Source: Thiobacillus denitrificans ATCC 25259 (GTDB lineage: Bacteria; Pseudomonadota; Gammaproteobacteria; Burkholderiales; Thiobacillaceae). Taken from it: DNA of 64,000 bases. Position 1 is the stretch's first letter. Each line of letters begins with the position of its first letter. The DNA is taken from the NCBI RefSeq assembly GCF_000012745.1, contig NC_007404.1, forward strand, positions 1,612,001 to 1,676,000. The letters are read 5' to 3'. The notes under the pieces are model-generated. The model made no database searches and had not been told where the DNA came from. It saw only the letters and a program-made list of their open reading frames with translations. The translations under genes and the position numbers were made by a program. Positions 1-9,593 of the stretch are shown here, in pieces.

Positions 1-595
1 TCCGCTCGCCCGGATCGTCTCGCACCCAGAGCCAGACCGCGGCGGCGAGCAACAGGGTGCCGCCCGCGCTGACGAGCATGGCGTTGCGCCAGCCGATGCC
101 TGCGACGGCTTCCGATAGCGGCACGCCGGCGAGCACGCCGCCGAGGTTGCCGATCAGCAGCGCGACCCCCGTCACCGTCGCGAAGCGATTGGCCGGGAAC
201 CAGTGGCCGGCGAGTTTCATGCACGCGACGAAGGCCACGGCCACCGATGCGCCGACGAGCCCGCGGCCGAGCGCCGCGAGCCAGAGGCTGTCGGCACGCG
301 CGAACACGACGATGCCGAGCGCTGCGGCGAGCGCCGCCGCGGCGCCGGTCCGCCGCGGCCCCACGGCATCGGCGAGCAGGCCGCTCGGGATCTGCATCGC
401 GGCGTAGGTATAGAAGTAGATTGCGGAGAGGTTGCCGAGCAGGGTGGCGGCGATGCTGAAATCGCGCATCAGTTCGTCGACCATCACGGCCGGCGCGACG
501 CGCTGGAAATAGCCGACGAAATAGAGGCTCGCGAGCAGGCCCCAGGTCAGCCAGGCGAGTGCGGCCGGCGGCGGACGACGCAATTCAGCGCCCAT
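1..595 (-). CDS. MFS transporter, N-terminal half (runs off the window)
   Basis: The reading frame opens at an ATG at 595 and stays open for 198 codons to the window edge, so only the N-terminal half is present. It reads as about six hydrophobic segments of a major facilitator superfamily permease. A segment with QIPSGLLADAVGPRR after the second or third helix matches the MFS loop 2-3 signature. The visible part ends in a WVRDDPGER loop, where the central cytoplasmic loop is expected. It begins 21 bases downstream of the trpS stop on the same strand, so the two are probably co-transcribed. The substrate cannot be told. Family call is firm; function is open. Confidence 0.8.
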   Translation of the reverse strand, partial: MGAELRRPPPAALAWLTWGLLASLYFVGYFQRVAPAVMVDELMRDFSIAATLLGNLSAIYFYTYAAMQIPSGLLADAVGPRRTGAAAALAAALGIVVFARADSLWLAALGRGLVGASVAVAFVACMKLAGHWFPANRFATVTGVALLIGNLGGVLAGVPLSEAVAGIGWRNAMLVSAGGTLLLAAAVWLWVRDDPGER

Positions 596-616
596 GCGCG
601 ATGCGCGTGCCGCCGC

Positions 617-1819
617 TCAGCCGAAGGTCAGTCCCATCGACTCGCGCACGTCGCGCATCGTGTCGCGCGCGAGTTCCTGTGCCTTCTCGCTACCGTCGGC
701 GAGGATGTTGCGCACCTGGTCGGGGTTGTCCTCGTAGTACTGCGCCCGCTCGCGAATCGGCACAAGCTCGGCGAGCACGCCATCGATCACGGGCTGCTTG
801 CATTCGATGCAGCCGATACCGGCGCTGGTGCAACCGGCCGTCACCCACTGGCGCACGTTGTCGTCGGAATACACGAGATGGAACTGCCACACCGGGCAGT
901 TCAGCGGATTGCCCGCGTCAGTGCGGCGGACCCGCGCCGGATCGGTCGGCATGGTGCGGATCTTCTTCGCCACAACGTCTGGGTCTTCGCGCAGTGCGAT
1001 CGTGTTGCCGTAGGACTTCGACATCTTCTGCCCGTCGAGACCCGGCATTTTCGATGCTTCGGTGAGCAGGGATTCGGGCTCGGCGAGGATCATCTTGCCC
1101 GAGCCCTCGAGATAGCCGAAAAGCCGCTCGCGGTCGTTCATCGACAGGTTCTGCGCGTCGTTCAACAGGGCCCGTGCCGACTCCAGCGCCTCCTGGTCGC
1201 CCTTCTCCTGATATGCGGTGCGGCATTCCTCGTAGACACGCGCCTTCTTCGACCCGAGTTTCTTGACCGCGGACCGCGCCTTGTCCTCGAACCCCGGCTC
1301 GCGACCATAGAGGTGGTTGAAACGACGGCAGATCTCGCGCGTGAACTCGATGTGCGGCACCTGATCCTCGCCGACCGGCACGAGGTTGGCGCGGTAGATC
1401 AGGATGTCGGCGCTCTGCAGCAGCGGATAGCCGAGGAAGCCGTAGGTCGAAAGATCCTTCTCGCTGAGTTTTTCCTGCTGGTCCTTGTAGGTCGGCACGC
1501 GTTCGAGCCAGCCGAGCGGCGTCATCATCGACAGCAGCAGATGCAGTTCCGCGTGTTCGAGCACGCGCGATTGCACGAAGAGCGTGGCCTGCGCAGGATC
1601 GATGCCGGCCGCGAGCCAGTCGACGACCATGTCGCGCACGTTCTGGTCGATCGCCTGCGGCGCGTCGTAGTGGGTCGTCAGCGCATGCCAGTCGGCGACG
1701 AAGAACAGGCACTGGTACTCGTTCTGCAGGCGCAGCCAGTTCTTGAGCACGCCGTGATAGTGGCCGAGATGCAGACGCCCGGTGGGGCGCATGCCGGAAA
1801 GAACGCGATCGGAATACAT
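617..1819 (-). CDS. trpS: Tryptophan--tRNA ligase
   Basis: Class I aminoacyl-tRNA synthetase that charges tRNA-Trp in the cytoplasm. The HIGH-type motif is HLGH (residues 17-20) within GMRPTGRLHLGH, and the KMSKS loop is at 265-269. At 400 residues it is longer than the roughly 330-residue enterobacterial enzyme. The extra length lies mainly in a charged insert at about residues 183-245 ahead of KMSKS. Similar long forms are known in betaproteobacteria. The next minus-strand gene upstream is the M50 protease, ending 30 bases before the start. Confidence 0.96.
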   Translation of the reverse strand: MYSDRVLSGMRPTGRLHLGHYHGVLKNWLRLQNEYQCLFFVADWHALTTHYDAPQAIDQNVRDMVVDWLAAGIDPAQATLFVQSRVLEHAELHLLLSMMTPLGWLERVPTYKDQQEKLSEKDLSTYGFLGYPLLQSADILIYRANLVPVGEDQVPHIEFTREICRRFNHLYGREPGFEDKARSAVKKLGSKKARVYEECRTAYQEKGDQEALESARALLNDAQNLSMNDRERLFGYLEGSGKMILAEPESLLTEASKMPGLDGQKMSKSYGNTIALREDPDVVAKKIRTMPTDPARVRRTDAGNPLNCPVWQFHLVYSDDNVRQWVTAGCTSAGIGCIECKQPVIDGVLAELVPIRERAQYYEDNPDQVRNILADGSEKAQELARDTMRDVRESMGLTFG

Positions 1820-1849
1820 GGTTTTGGCTTGAGCGCTAGAAAAGGAAAG

Positions 1850-2554
1850 TCAGGCGAGCACGACCTGGATGAGGCCGACGAGCTGCGCCGGGTCGAGGCC
1901 GGTCAACAGCGCGGCCAGGCCGACGAACAGGCTGATGAGCGGCCACAGGACGAAGCCGAGGATGCCGGTGAACAGGAGCCCGAGCAGAATGAAGAAGCCG
2001 TAGGGTTCGATGCGCGCGAACTGCATGGCCTGCTTGACGGGCAGGAGACTCACGGCGATGCGGCCGCCGTCGAGCGGCGGCAGCGGCAGAAGATTGAGCG
2101 CCATGAGAATGACGTTGATGAATACGCCGGAGGCGCCCATCAGCATCAGTGGCGCGCTGACGAAGCCGTTGCCGAGCGCATGGCCGAGCTGGATCATCAG
2201 CGCCCAGAACAGCGCCATGAAGAAATTGACCCCCGGCCCCGCCAGGGCGACCCACAGCATGTCCTGCTTCGGCCGCCGCAGCTGCGCGAAGTTGACCGGC
2301 ACCGGCTTGGCCCAACCGAACAGGATCGCCCCGCCGCCGAGCAGCTTGCTCATGACCAGAATGACGAGCGGCACCAGGATGGTCCCGACCGGGTCGATGT
2401 GCTTGAGCGGATTGAGCGTGATGCGGCCGGCGGCGGCTGCGGTCATGTCACCGAAATAACGCGCGACGTAGCCGTGCGCCGCCTCGTGCAGCGTGATCGC
2501 AAAAATCACCGGCAGCGCGAACACCGCGATTTTCTGGATGAGCGTGAGTTCCAT
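1850..2554 (-). CDS. Site-2 protease family (M50) membrane metalloprotease
   Basis: A 234-residue polytopic membrane protein of the site-2 protease class. Zinc ligands are visible in HEAAH (residues 23-27) inside the first membrane helix and in NLLPLPPLDGGR (154-165), whose Asp is the third ligand. These proteases cut substrates within membranes; the substrate is unknown. It is a short form with no PDZ domain. I chose the ATG at 2554, four bases after the stop of the upstream YciO gene, rather than an upstream codon inside that gene. Confidence 0.9.
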   Translation of the reverse strand: MELTLIQKIAVFALPVIFAITLHEAAHGYVARYFGDMTAAAAGRITLNPLKHIDPVGTILVPLVILVMSKLLGGGAILFGWAKPVPVNFAQLRRPKQDMLWVALAGPGVNFFMALFWALMIQLGHALGNGFVSAPLMLMGASGVFINVILMALNLLPLPPLDGGRIAVSLLPVKQAMQFARIEPYGFFILLGLLFTGILGFVLWPLISLFVGLAALLTGLDPAQLVGLIQVVLA

Positions 2555-2558
2555 GGGC

Positions 2559-3182
2559 TCAGGCTTCGAAGGCCGAAGCCTCGCCCTTGCCATAGCGCAC
2601 GACGGCCGGCGTCTCGGCCGTCAGGTCGACGACCGTCGTCGGCGTCAGGCCGCAGGCGCCGCCGTCGATGACCAGATCGACCTGATGCTCGAGGCGCTCG
2701 CGGATTTCCCAGGGCTCGGTCAAGGGCACGTCCTCGCCGTACAGCAGCAGCGTCGATGACAGGATCGGCTCGCCGAGCCCTTCGAGCAACGCCTGGACGA
2801 GCGGATGCGCAGGCACCCGGAGGCCGATCGTGTCGTGCCTCTTGTGCAGCAGCCGGCGCGGCACCTCGCGCGTGCCGCGCAGGATGAAGGTATAGGGGCC
2901 GGGGGTGTGGGCCTTGAGCAGGCGGAACTGCGCGTTGTCGACCTGGGCGTAGCGGCCGAGTTCGGACAGGTCGCGACACACGAGCGTGAGGTCGTGCCCG
3001 GTGTCGAGCCCGCGCACCGACAGCAGCCGCATCGCCGCCTCCTTGTCGCCGATGTGACAGCCGAGCGCGTAGCAGGAATCGGTGGGATAGACGATGACGC
3101 CGCCGCGCTTGAGGATGTCGACCGTCTGCTGGATCAGGCGCGGCTGCGGATTCTCGGCATGAACATTGAAGTATTGCGCCAT
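2559..3182 (-). CDS. YciO/YrdC/Sua5 family protein
   Basis: A 207-residue single YrdC domain, beginning MAQYFNVHAENPQPR and carrying the family-typical GGVIVYPTDSCYALGC region. YrdC/Sua5 proteins make threonylcarbamoyl-AMP for the t6A tRNA modification, but YciO-type paralogues like this are only partly characterised. The neighbouring PHP phosphoesterase matches the enterobacterial yciV-yciO arrangement, which favours YciO over TsaC. The start is the ATG at 3182, seven bases beyond the upstream gene's stop. Confidence 0.88.
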   Translation of the reverse strand: MAQYFNVHAENPQPRLIQQTVDILKRGGVIVYPTDSCYALGCHIGDKEAAMRLLSVRGLDTGHDLTLVCRDLSELGRYAQVDNAQFRLLKAHTPGPYTFILRGTREVPRRLLHKRHDTIGLRVPAHPLVQALLEGLGEPILSSTLLLYGEDVPLTEPWEIRERLEHQVDLVIDGGACGLTPTTVVDLTAETPAVVRYGKGEASAFEA

Positions 3183-3189
3183 TCGGATC

Positions 3190-4053
3190 TCAGGCCAGGG
3201 AAGGGGAAAGAAGCGCGGCGAGTTCGGGCCAGTCCTGCCAGATCGGCTTGCAGTAATGCGGCAGATGCGGCAGGCGTCCGATGTCGACGCCCTCGCCCGG
3301 CGCGTGAAAGTCGGCGCCGCGCGAGGCGCGGAGCCCGAACGCACGCGCGAGATCGGCGTACTTGCCGTATTCGGAAGGATGGTGGCTGCCCGTCACGACC
3401 TCGATCCCGGTCCCGCCGAGCGCACGGAAGGCGTCGAGCAACAGGTGAAGCTCGCGCACATTGAAGGGATAGCGGCCGGGGTGGGCGAGGACCGCGCTGC
3501 CGCCGCTGGCGCGGATCCAGCCGACCGCGGTCTCGAGCGTCGTCCACTGGTGCTCGACGTAACCGGGGTTGCCGCGCGTGAGGAAATGGCGAAACACCGC
3601 GCGCACGTCGGGCGCATGTCCGGCGGCGACAAGCCAGCGCGCGAAGTGCGTGCGGCCGATCATCTGCTTGTTCGCGGCGTAGCCGTAGGCGCCCTCGTAG
3701 GCGCCGTGGATGCCCGAGCGCGCGAGGTCGTCGCTCATGCGGCGGGCGCGTTCGAGGCGACCGTGCCGGATCTCCTGCAGCCCTGCCGCAAGCACGGCAT
3801 TGCGCGGGTCGACGCGCAGGCCGACGACGTGGACGGTCTGCCCGCCCCAGCTCACGGAAATCTCGACGCCGGCGACCAGCGCGACGCCGACGGCTGCCGC
3901 CGCGCTGCGCGCCGCGTCGATTCCGCTCACGTCGTCATGATCGGTCAGCGCCAGCACGTCGACGCCGTTCGCGGCCGCGCGCGCGACGACTTCGGCCGGC
4001 GACAACAGGCCGTCGGACACGTCGGAGTGGCAATGCAGATCGATATTGAGCAT
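3190..4053 (-). CDS. PHP-domain phosphoesterase (RNase AM / YciV-like)
   Basis: A 287-residue PHP-domain protein with the metal-binding motifs DLHCHSD (residues 5-11) and TDHDD (37-41) near the N-terminus. Close family members hydrolyse 3',5'-nucleoside bisphosphates and trim short 5' ends of RNA. It is the first gene of the minus-strand run and is divergent from yciB, with 119 bases between the two starts for promoters. Adjacency to the YciO gene supports the YciV/Rnm identity. Confidence 0.9.
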   Translation of the reverse strand: MLNIDLHCHSDVSDGLLSPAEVVARAAANGVDVLALTDHDDVSGIDAARSAAAAVGVALVAGVEISVSWGGQTVHVVGLRVDPRNAVLAAGLQEIRHGRLERARRMSDDLARSGIHGAYEGAYGYAANKQMIGRTHFARWLVAAGHAPDVRAVFRHFLTRGNPGYVEHQWTTLETAVGWIRASGGSAVLAHPGRYPFNVRELHLLLDAFRALGGTGIEVVTGSHHPSEYGKYADLARAFGLRASRGADFHAPGEGVDIGRLPHLPHYCKPIWQDWPELAALLSPSLA

Positions 4054-4172
4054 CGGGAACGGGATCAGGCGACCAGGCCCAAAAGCGCTTGGTCAGAAGG
4101 GGGGAATCATAGCAAAATAAGCCTCCGCCCGAACCCGGCCGGGCGGCGCGCCACCCCGGCTCCACAAGACCA

Positions 4173-4805
4173 ATGAAGAAACTGCTATTCGACCTCTTTC
4201 CCGTCATCGTCTTTTTCGTCGCCTACAAAATCGGTGACGCGAACGCCGAAGCGACGCGCGCCTTCCTCGGCGGACTCGGGCTGCCGCAACCGACGGGCGG
4301 CGATCAGAAACCGGGAATCTACCTCGCCACGCTGGTCGCGATCGTCGCGAGCTTCGGTCAGATCGGCTGGGTCAAGCTGCGCGGAGGCAAGGTCGAGACC
4401 ATGCTCTGGGTCAGTCTCGGCATCATCGTCGTCTTCGGTGGCGCCACGCTCTGGCTGCACGACGAAAGCTTCATCAAGTGGAAGCCGACGGTGCTGTACT
4501 GGATCTTCGCGGGCACCATTTTCGGCGCGGCGCTCTTCGGCCGCAACGTCATCAAAAGCCTGATGGCGACGCAGATGGAACTTCCTGACCCGGTATGGAG
4601 TCGGTTGAACGCGAGCTGGGGAGGATTCTTCGCGTTCATGGGGGTGGCAAACCTGCTGGTCGCGTTCAATTTCTCGACCGACGCCTGGGTCAACTTCAAG
4701 CTGTTCGGAAGCCTGGGGCTGATGCTGGTATTCGTGATCGGTCAAAGCGTCATGCTGACGCGCTACCTCGATAAAGCCCCGCTGGATAAGGAAGAAAAGC
4801 CATAA
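4173..4805 (+). CDS. yciB: Septation protein A / YciB inner membrane protein
   Basis: A 210-residue integral membrane protein beginning [19 protein letters not shown], the characteristic YciB/IspZ opening, with five or so hydrophobic helices. YciB interacts with cell-envelope and division proteins and affects envelope integrity. The stop codon overlaps the start of yciI by one base (TAATG), so translation is probably coupled. Confidence 0.95.
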   Translation: MKKLLFDLFPVIVFFVAYKIGDANAEATRAFLGGLGLPQPTGGDQKPGIYLATLVAIVASFGQIGWVKLRGGKVETMLWVSLGIIVVFGGATLWLHDESFIKWKPTVLYWIFAGTIFGAALFGRNVIKSLMATQMELPDPVWSRLNASWGGFFAFMGVANLLVAFNFSTDAWVNFKLFGSLGLMLVFVIGQSVMLTRYLDKAPLDKEEKP

Positions 4806-5107
4806 TGTTTTACGCGATAGTCGGACAGGACGCGGAAGGGAGTCTCACCAAGCGCGCGGCCGCCCGCCCCGCTCACCTTGAGCGCCTGCAGCGTTTGCAG
4901 GACGAAGGCCGCCTGCTGCTCGCCGGCCCCTTCCCTGCGATCGATGCCCTCGACCCCGGCGCGGCCGGCTTCTCCGGCAGCCTCATCGTCGCCGAGTTCG
5001 GCACGCTCGACGACGCGCAGGCCTGGGCGAGCGCCGACCCGTACGTCGCGGCGGGCGTCTACAGCGAGGTCAGCGTCAAGCCCTTCAAGAAAGTCCTGCC
5101 GGCATGA
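4805..5107 (+). CDS. yciI: YciI family protein
   Basis: A 100-residue soluble protein starting [13 protein letters not shown] and containing [19 protein letters not shown], typical of the YciI ferredoxin-like fold. It retains the central His of the family's proposed active site. No reaction has been firmly assigned. It is coupled to yciB upstream and to bolA downstream by overlapping start and stop codons. Confidence 0.93.
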   Translation: MFYAIVGQDAEGSLTKRAAARPAHLERLQRLQDEGRLLLAGPFPAIDALDPGAAGFSGSLIVAEFGTLDDAQAWASADPYVAAGVYSEVSVKPFKKVLPA

Positions 5108-5367
5108 GTACCGCCGACCTGATCCGCCAGCGGCTCGCGGCGCTGGAGCCCGAAACCTACACGCTGGACGATGAAAGCGCGCAGCACAAAGGCCACGCCG
5201 GCGCGGCCTCTGGCGGCGGGCACTTTCGCCTCACCATCGTATCGCCGCGATTCCGCAATCTTTCCACGCTCGCCCGTCACCGCCTCGTCTACGACGCCAT
5301 GGGCGAACTGATGCAGCGAGAGATTCACGCGCTGTCCGTCACGGCCCTCACCCCTGAAGAACTCTGA
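5104..5367 (+). CDS. bolA: BolA family protein
   Basis: An 87-residue BolA/IbaG-type protein, with the [20 protein letters not shown] helix-turn region that carries the conserved His. BolA proteins pair with monothiol glutaredoxins through a shared 2Fe-2S cluster and can act as regulators. The start overlaps the yciI stop as ATGA. A parvulin gene follows after 12 bases. Confidence 0.92.
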   Translation: MSTADLIRQRLAALEPETYTLDDESAQHKGHAGAASGGGHFRLTIVSPRFRNLSTLARHRLVYDAMGELMQREIHALSVTALTPEEL

Positions 5368-5379
5368 AAAGGAACCCGA

Positions 5380-6204
5380 ATGCGTATTGCGCTCCTCCCT
5401 ACCCTGATTCTGCTCGCGTTTTCACCGCTGGCCCATTCCCAGACGCCCACGCCGACGATGCCTCCTGCCGCCGCTCCGGCCGCGGATCCGAGCAAACCGC
5501 TCGCCACGGTCAACGGCAAGGAAATCCCTGCGCTCTATGGCGAACTGGTCAAGCGTGAAATGGCCCAGGGCCAGCCCGACTCGCCCGAGCTCGACGCGCG
5601 CGTCCGCGAGTCGCTGATCAACCTCGAACTGCTGTCCCGCGCGGCGACCGATAAGGGACTCGACAAGGACCCGCGCCTCGCCGCGGCCCTCGATATCCGC
5701 CGCAAGGATCAGCTGGCGAAAGCCTATCTCGAGGACTACATCAAGGCCCACCCGGTCACCGACGCCGAGGTCCAGGCCGCCTACGACAAGGCGAAGGCAG
5801 GGCCGATCGAGCCGGAATACCGCGCGCGCCACATCCTCGTGAGCACCGAGGCCGAGGCGAAGAAGGTCATCGCCGATCTCGGCAAGAAAGCCAAGTTCGA
5901 GACCCTTGCCAAGAAGATGTCGAAAGACCCGGGCTCGGCGAAGAACGGCGGCGCGCTCGACTGGGCCGATCGCCGCGCGTTCGTCCCGGAATTTTCCGAG
6001 GCTCTCGCCAGTCTGAAGAAGGGCGAGACCACCCAGACCCCGGTGAAGACGCAGTTCGGCTACCACGTGATCCGCCTCGACGACACGCGCCAGCCGAAAC
6101 TGCCTGAACTCAACGCGGTCCGCGACGAGATCGTCAAGCAGCTGCAGCAACAACGCGTGCGCGATGCCGTGACGGCCGCGCGTGCGAACGCCAAAGTCGA
6201 GTAA
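5380..6204 (+). CDS. Periplasmic peptidyl-prolyl cis-trans isomerase (parvulin/PpiC type)
   Basis: A 274-residue exported protein. A signal peptide covers about residues 1-21 (hydrophobic stretch ending PLAHSQT). A SurA-like helical N-domain follows, then one parvulin domain at about 147-236 ([10 protein letters not shown] to [10 protein letters not shown]). It probably helps fold or escort envelope proteins. A terminator-like hairpin follows it, which would separate it from hfq. Confidence 0.93.
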
Positions 6205-6218
6205 TCGCTACTAATATT

Positions 6219-6246
6219 AAGCAGGGCCTCGCCCGCCCTGCCTTTT
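6219..6246 (+). terminator. Intrinsic terminator after the parvulin gene
   Basis: A 7-bp perfect stem (GCAGGGC / GCCCTGC) with a 7-base loop is followed by CTTTT. It sits 15 bases after the parvulin stop and before the hfq ribosome binding site. It probably ends or attenuates the yciB-yciI-bolA-parvulin transcript. Confidence 0.65.
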
Positions 6247-6263
6247 CCTACAGGGAGCCGCAC

Positions 6264-6506
6264 ATGGCCAAAGAACACAATCATCTGCAAGACGTTTTTC
6301 TCAACACCCTGCGCAAGGAACGCATCCCGGTCTCGGTGTTCCTCGTCAACGGGATCAAGCTGATGGGGCGGATCGAGTCTTTCGATCAGTTCGTCGTGCT
6401 GCTCAAGGGCCAGGACCAGGCCGCACAGATGATTTTCAAGCACGCCATCTCGACGATTTCGCCGTCGCGCGAAGTCGTGCTGCCGCAGCGCGACGCCGAA
6501 GCCTGA
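6264..6506 (+). CDS. hfq: RNA chaperone Hfq (Sm-like)
   Basis: An 80-residue Sm-like protein with both Sm motifs: the proximal LQDVFLN / VNGIKL and GRIESFDQF regions, and the C-terminal KHAISTI. Hfq hexamers pair small RNAs with mRNAs. It differs from the usual form by a longer loop ([10 protein letters not shown]) and a short C-tail. The context is a parvulin gene rather than the common miaA/hflX/der neighbourhood, so it could be a second Hfq. An AGGGAG site precedes the ATG. Confidence 0.9.
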
Positions 6507-6510
6507 GGGT

Positions 6511-8109
6511 CTACTCGACGTGGGCGGCGAGCAACGCCGTCGCCGCATGGGCATCGACCAGCGCCACCGCGCCGCCGCGATACGCCTGCTTGTGCCGGGC
6601 CGGAATCGAAGCGAGCGCGCTCTCATCCTCCAGATACACGACAGCATAGGCCTCGGGGTGCGCCGCGAGCCAGCGCGCCGTTTCGGGGCCGCGCAGCTGG
6701 ACCAGCGGCGCCTCGAGCCGCCCGAGAAACTGATACTGGGCGTGATAGGTCGCGAGATTCGCGACCGGACGCCCCTCCCGCTGCACCGCGGCGATCGCCT
6801 GCGCGAGCGGCTTGACGTCGTAGCGCGCGCCGAGCGCCGGTCCCACCACCAGCTGAACCAGGGCCAGCGTCGTCGCGCCGAGCACGGCGAGGTTCGGCAC
6901 CGCGGGCACACCCCGGCGGCCGGCGAACCACGCAGCGATAGCCACGACGACAAGCGTCACGCCGGGCCACACCGGCGGCGGCGCGAGAACCTGGTCGCGC
7001 ACCGCGGGGATCTGCCCGCTCGCGGCCGCAACGAGCGCGACGCCGAGCAGGGCGGCAAGCAGGGCCGGCAGCGCGACGCCGCGTGCCGGATGCGCGGACA
7101 ATAGCCGCACGGCGAACAGCGCGAACGGCGGGAACAAGGGCACGAGGTAGTGGGGTTGCTTGCCGCTGATGAAGGAAAACGCGATGAACACGGGCAGCAT
7201 CCACGCCAGGCAGAAGCGCAGCCCGCGATCGAGGCCGGCGCGTCGGTGCCGCGCGAGCGCCCGCCACCACGCGGACCAGACGAACCACGGAAAGAGCAGG
7301 ACGGGCAATAGCGGCAAATACCACCACACCGGGCGCCGATGCGCGAACGATTCGACCATGCGGTCGGCCGTCTGCCCCCAGAAGATCGCATTGCGATAGG
7401 CTTCGCCGCCGGCGAATCCCGCGGGGATCGCCCAGCCCAGCGCGAGCAGCGCGCCGAGCAGCACTGCGAGCCCGACGCCGCCAAACCAGCGATGCCATTT
7501 GAGACCGGGGTTCCACCACGGCGCGAGCACTGCGACCGGCAGCACGTCGAGCAGGATGACCGGGCCCTTGCTCAGTACGCCCATTCCGATCGCGATCCCC
7601 AGCAGCACGAAACCGCGACGCTTGCCCTCGGCCGCGGTCAGCACGCCGTGCGCGCCAAGCAGCGCCCAGCATGCGAGCATCACGTCGAACATCAGCGTCG
7701 TCGAAAAGACGATCCACCAGAGCGCGCTGACGAGGACCAGCGTCGCCTCGCCGCCGAGGCCCGCGTGTCCCGGCCACAGGCGGCGTGCAAGCCGATAGGT
7801 CAGCAGCAGGGCCAGTGCAGAAAAGAGCGGCATGACCAGACGCGGCCACCAGTCGTTGACCCCGAACATGGCCCACCCCGCGTGGATCATCCAGAACATC
7901 AGCGGCGGCTTGTGGCTGTAGGGCTCGCCGTTCTTGAACGGGACCAGGAAATCGCCGCGCAGCCACATCTCCCAGGCCGCGCTGACGTAGCGTGTCTCGT
8001 CGATCGGCGTGAGCGGCCGCGTCATCAGCGCGACCATCGTCAGGCCCGCCAGTAGCAGCAGGCTCAGCAGCAGATAACCGCGCCCCCCCGGTTCGCAACT
8101 ACGTGACAT
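6511..8109 (-). CDS. ArnT-like (GT83) membrane glycosyltransferase
   Basis: A 532-residue multi-helix inner-membrane glycosyltransferase. The first periplasmic loop shows DETRYVSAAWEMWLRGDF and HKPPLMFW, the GT83 ArnT signature with the acidic catalytic motif. These enzymes move a sugar from an undecaprenyl-phosphate donor to lipid A or another acceptor. I placed the start at 8109, overlapping the upstream TVP38 gene's end by 11 bases. With the GT2 enzyme of the same operon it would form a donor-synthesis and transfer pair. Confidence 0.88.
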   Translation of the reverse strand: MSRSCEPGGRGYLLLSLLLLAGLTMVALMTRPLTPIDETRYVSAAWEMWLRGDFLVPFKNGEPYSHKPPLMFWMIHAGWAMFGVNDWWPRLVMPLFSALALLLTYRLARRLWPGHAGLGGEATLVLVSALWWIVFSTTLMFDVMLACWALLGAHGVLTAAEGKRRGFVLLGIAIGMGVLSKGPVILLDVLPVAVLAPWWNPGLKWHRWFGGVGLAVLLGALLALGWAIPAGFAGGEAYRNAIFWGQTADRMVESFAHRRPVWWYLPLLPVLLFPWFVWSAWWRALARHRRAGLDRGLRFCLAWMLPVFIAFSFISGKQPHYLVPLFPPFALFAVRLLSAHPARGVALPALLAALLGVALVAAASGQIPAVRDQVLAPPPVWPGVTLVVVAIAAWFAGRRGVPAVPNLAVLGATTLALVQLVVGPALGARYDVKPLAQAIAAVQREGRPVANLATYHAQYQFLGRLEAPLVQLRGPETARWLAAHPEAYAVVYLEDESALASIPARHKQAYRGGAVALVDAHAATALLAAHVE

Positions 8110-8803
8110 CGTGCCCCCGCCGGGGTTCGAGCGCCGCGTCGATTTCCTGGTCGAGGCCGGGTCCGCGCCGAAAATGCTGGTAGAGATACACACCGAGTCC
8201 GCTTGAAACCACGAACAAACCGATCGCCAGAATCAATTTGGTCATCGGGGCGATATGGACGCCGCTGCCGACGAGCGCAAACACCAAGGTCTGCGGGACA
8301 TAGCCGAGCAGCGTGCCGGCAAAGAAAGGCGTCGGTCGAATGCTCGAGATACCGGCGGCGAGATTGGTCAGCAAATTGCTCCCGACCGGGAGCAGGCGAA
8401 TCAGCACAGTCATCGAGAACGGGTGATCGCGAATGAAGCCGTCGAAACGGCGCGCCCGCGCGCCCAGCCGCGCGCGCACGAAATCCTTGCCGAAGAAGCG
8501 CGCATACGCGAAGCTCACTGCGCAGCCGAGGAGCGCGGCCAGTGCACCGAGCAGCGTACCGAGCGCGATGTTGAAGGCGTAGCCGCCGAGAAAGGCGATG
8601 ACCTGCCGCGGCAGTCCGATGGCCGTGAACAGCGCCCCCATCAGCAAGAACATCAGCGCGCCCTCGACGCCGTGGCCGCGCACCCGCGCGTCGATCCAGG
8701 CTTCGTTGACGCTGTTGCCGAGGTCGCTGGCGTTGAACAGGTAACCGAGGAGCGCGAGGCTCAGAATCAAGCCCAGACCCTTGACGACGACGCGCGCATT
8801 CAT
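8099..8803 (-). CDS. TVP38/TMEM64 (DedA-like) family membrane protein
   Basis: A 234-residue membrane protein with five or six hydrophobic helices and the VTT-domain core (GLPRQVIAFLGGYAFN, then LIRLLPVGSNLLTNLAAG). Relatives move lipids or support polyprenyl-phosphate recycling. Its position between a GT2 and a GT83 enzyme fits handling of a lipid carrier. That role is inferred from context. Confidence 0.88.
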   Translation of the reverse strand: MNARVVVKGLGLILSLALLGYLFNASDLGNSVNEAWIDARVRGHGVEGALMFLLMGALFTAIGLPRQVIAFLGGYAFNIALGTLLGALAALLGCAVSFAYARFFGKDFVRARLGARARRFDGFIRDHPFSMTVLIRLLPVGSNLLTNLAAGISSIRPTPFFAGTLLGYVPQTLVFALVGSGVHIAPMTKLILAIGLFVVSSGLGVYLYQHFRRGPGLDQEIDAALEPRRGHDVT

Positions 8804-8818
8804 GGCGGACGCGGCCGG

Positions 8819-9568
8819 TCAGCGATCGGAGTCTGGCTCGATCAGCGGCAGCCGCACGCGGCGCTGCAGCCAGGCAACGCCGAACAGGTCGACGATTCCC
8901 ACCCAAAGCCGGTTGTGCACGCCGTACTTGGAAGTGCCCCGCTCGCGCGGGCGATGGCGGACCGGCACCGACAGCACGGCGCCGCCGTTACGCATCACGA
9001 GCGCTGGCAGAAAGCGGTGCATGTGGTCGAAATTGGGCAGCTGCAGGAAGGTCTCGCGCGCGAACACCTTGAGCCCGCACCCCGTGTCGGGGGTGGCGTC
9101 GCGCAGCAGGCGCGAGCGCACGGCGTTCGCGACCTTCGACGAGAGCCGGCGGAGCGCCGTGTCGCGGCGTTTGGAACGCCAGCCGGCGATCAGCTCCAGA
9201 TTGGCGGGCTGTGTCGGGTCGCCGAGCGTCTCGAGCAAGACCGGGATGTCGGCCGGATCATTCTGGCCGTCGCCGTCGAGCGTCGCGATCCATTCGTAGC
9301 GTGCCGACACGACCCCGGTTGTCACCGCACGGCTCTGGCCGCATGATGCGCGATGGCGGATCACCCGCAACATCGGAAATTCGGTCTTCAGTGCTTCGAG
9401 TCGGGCCTGGGTCGCGTCGGTACTGCCATCGTTGACGTAGATGATCTCGAAGGTCGCGCTGCCGGTCAGCGCTGCGGCGATCTCGCGTACCAGCGGCTCG
9501 ACGTTGTCCTGCTCGTTCTTGACGGGTACGACCACGGAAAGCCTGCCGTGGTAGGCATGTTTCGGCAT
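8819..9568 (-). CDS. GT2 glycosyltransferase, dolichol-phosphate-mannose synthase-like
   Basis: A 249-residue GT-A fold enzyme with VNDGSTD (residues 45-51) and the metal- and donor-binding DGDGQNDP (98-105). There are no clear C-terminal membrane helices. It resembles DPM1/ArnC-type enzymes that load a sugar onto a polyprenyl phosphate. It is the first protein gene of the minus-strand unit, and tRNA-Ser lies 25 bases upstream in the same direction. Confidence 0.9.
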   Translation of the reverse strand: MPKHAYHGRLSVVVPVKNEQDNVEPLVREIAAALTGSATFEIIYVNDGSTDATQARLEALKTEFPMLRVIRHRASCGQSRAVTTGVVSARYEWIATLDGDGQNDPADIPVLLETLGDPTQPANLELIAGWRSKRRDTALRRLSSKVANAVRSRLLRDATPDTGCGLKVFARETFLQLPNFDHMHRFLPALVMRNGGAVLSVPVRHRPRERGTSKYGVHNRLWVGIVDLFGVAWLQRRVRLPLIEPDSDR

Positions 9569-9593
9569 TACTCGTTGTGTGGTCGTTATATGT

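Noticed and set aside
203..2671. An 822-codon plus-strand ORF
   Set aside because: It is antisense to the MFS gene, trpS and the M50 protease gene, with the biased Arg/His/Gln-rich composition of a GC-rich shadow frame.
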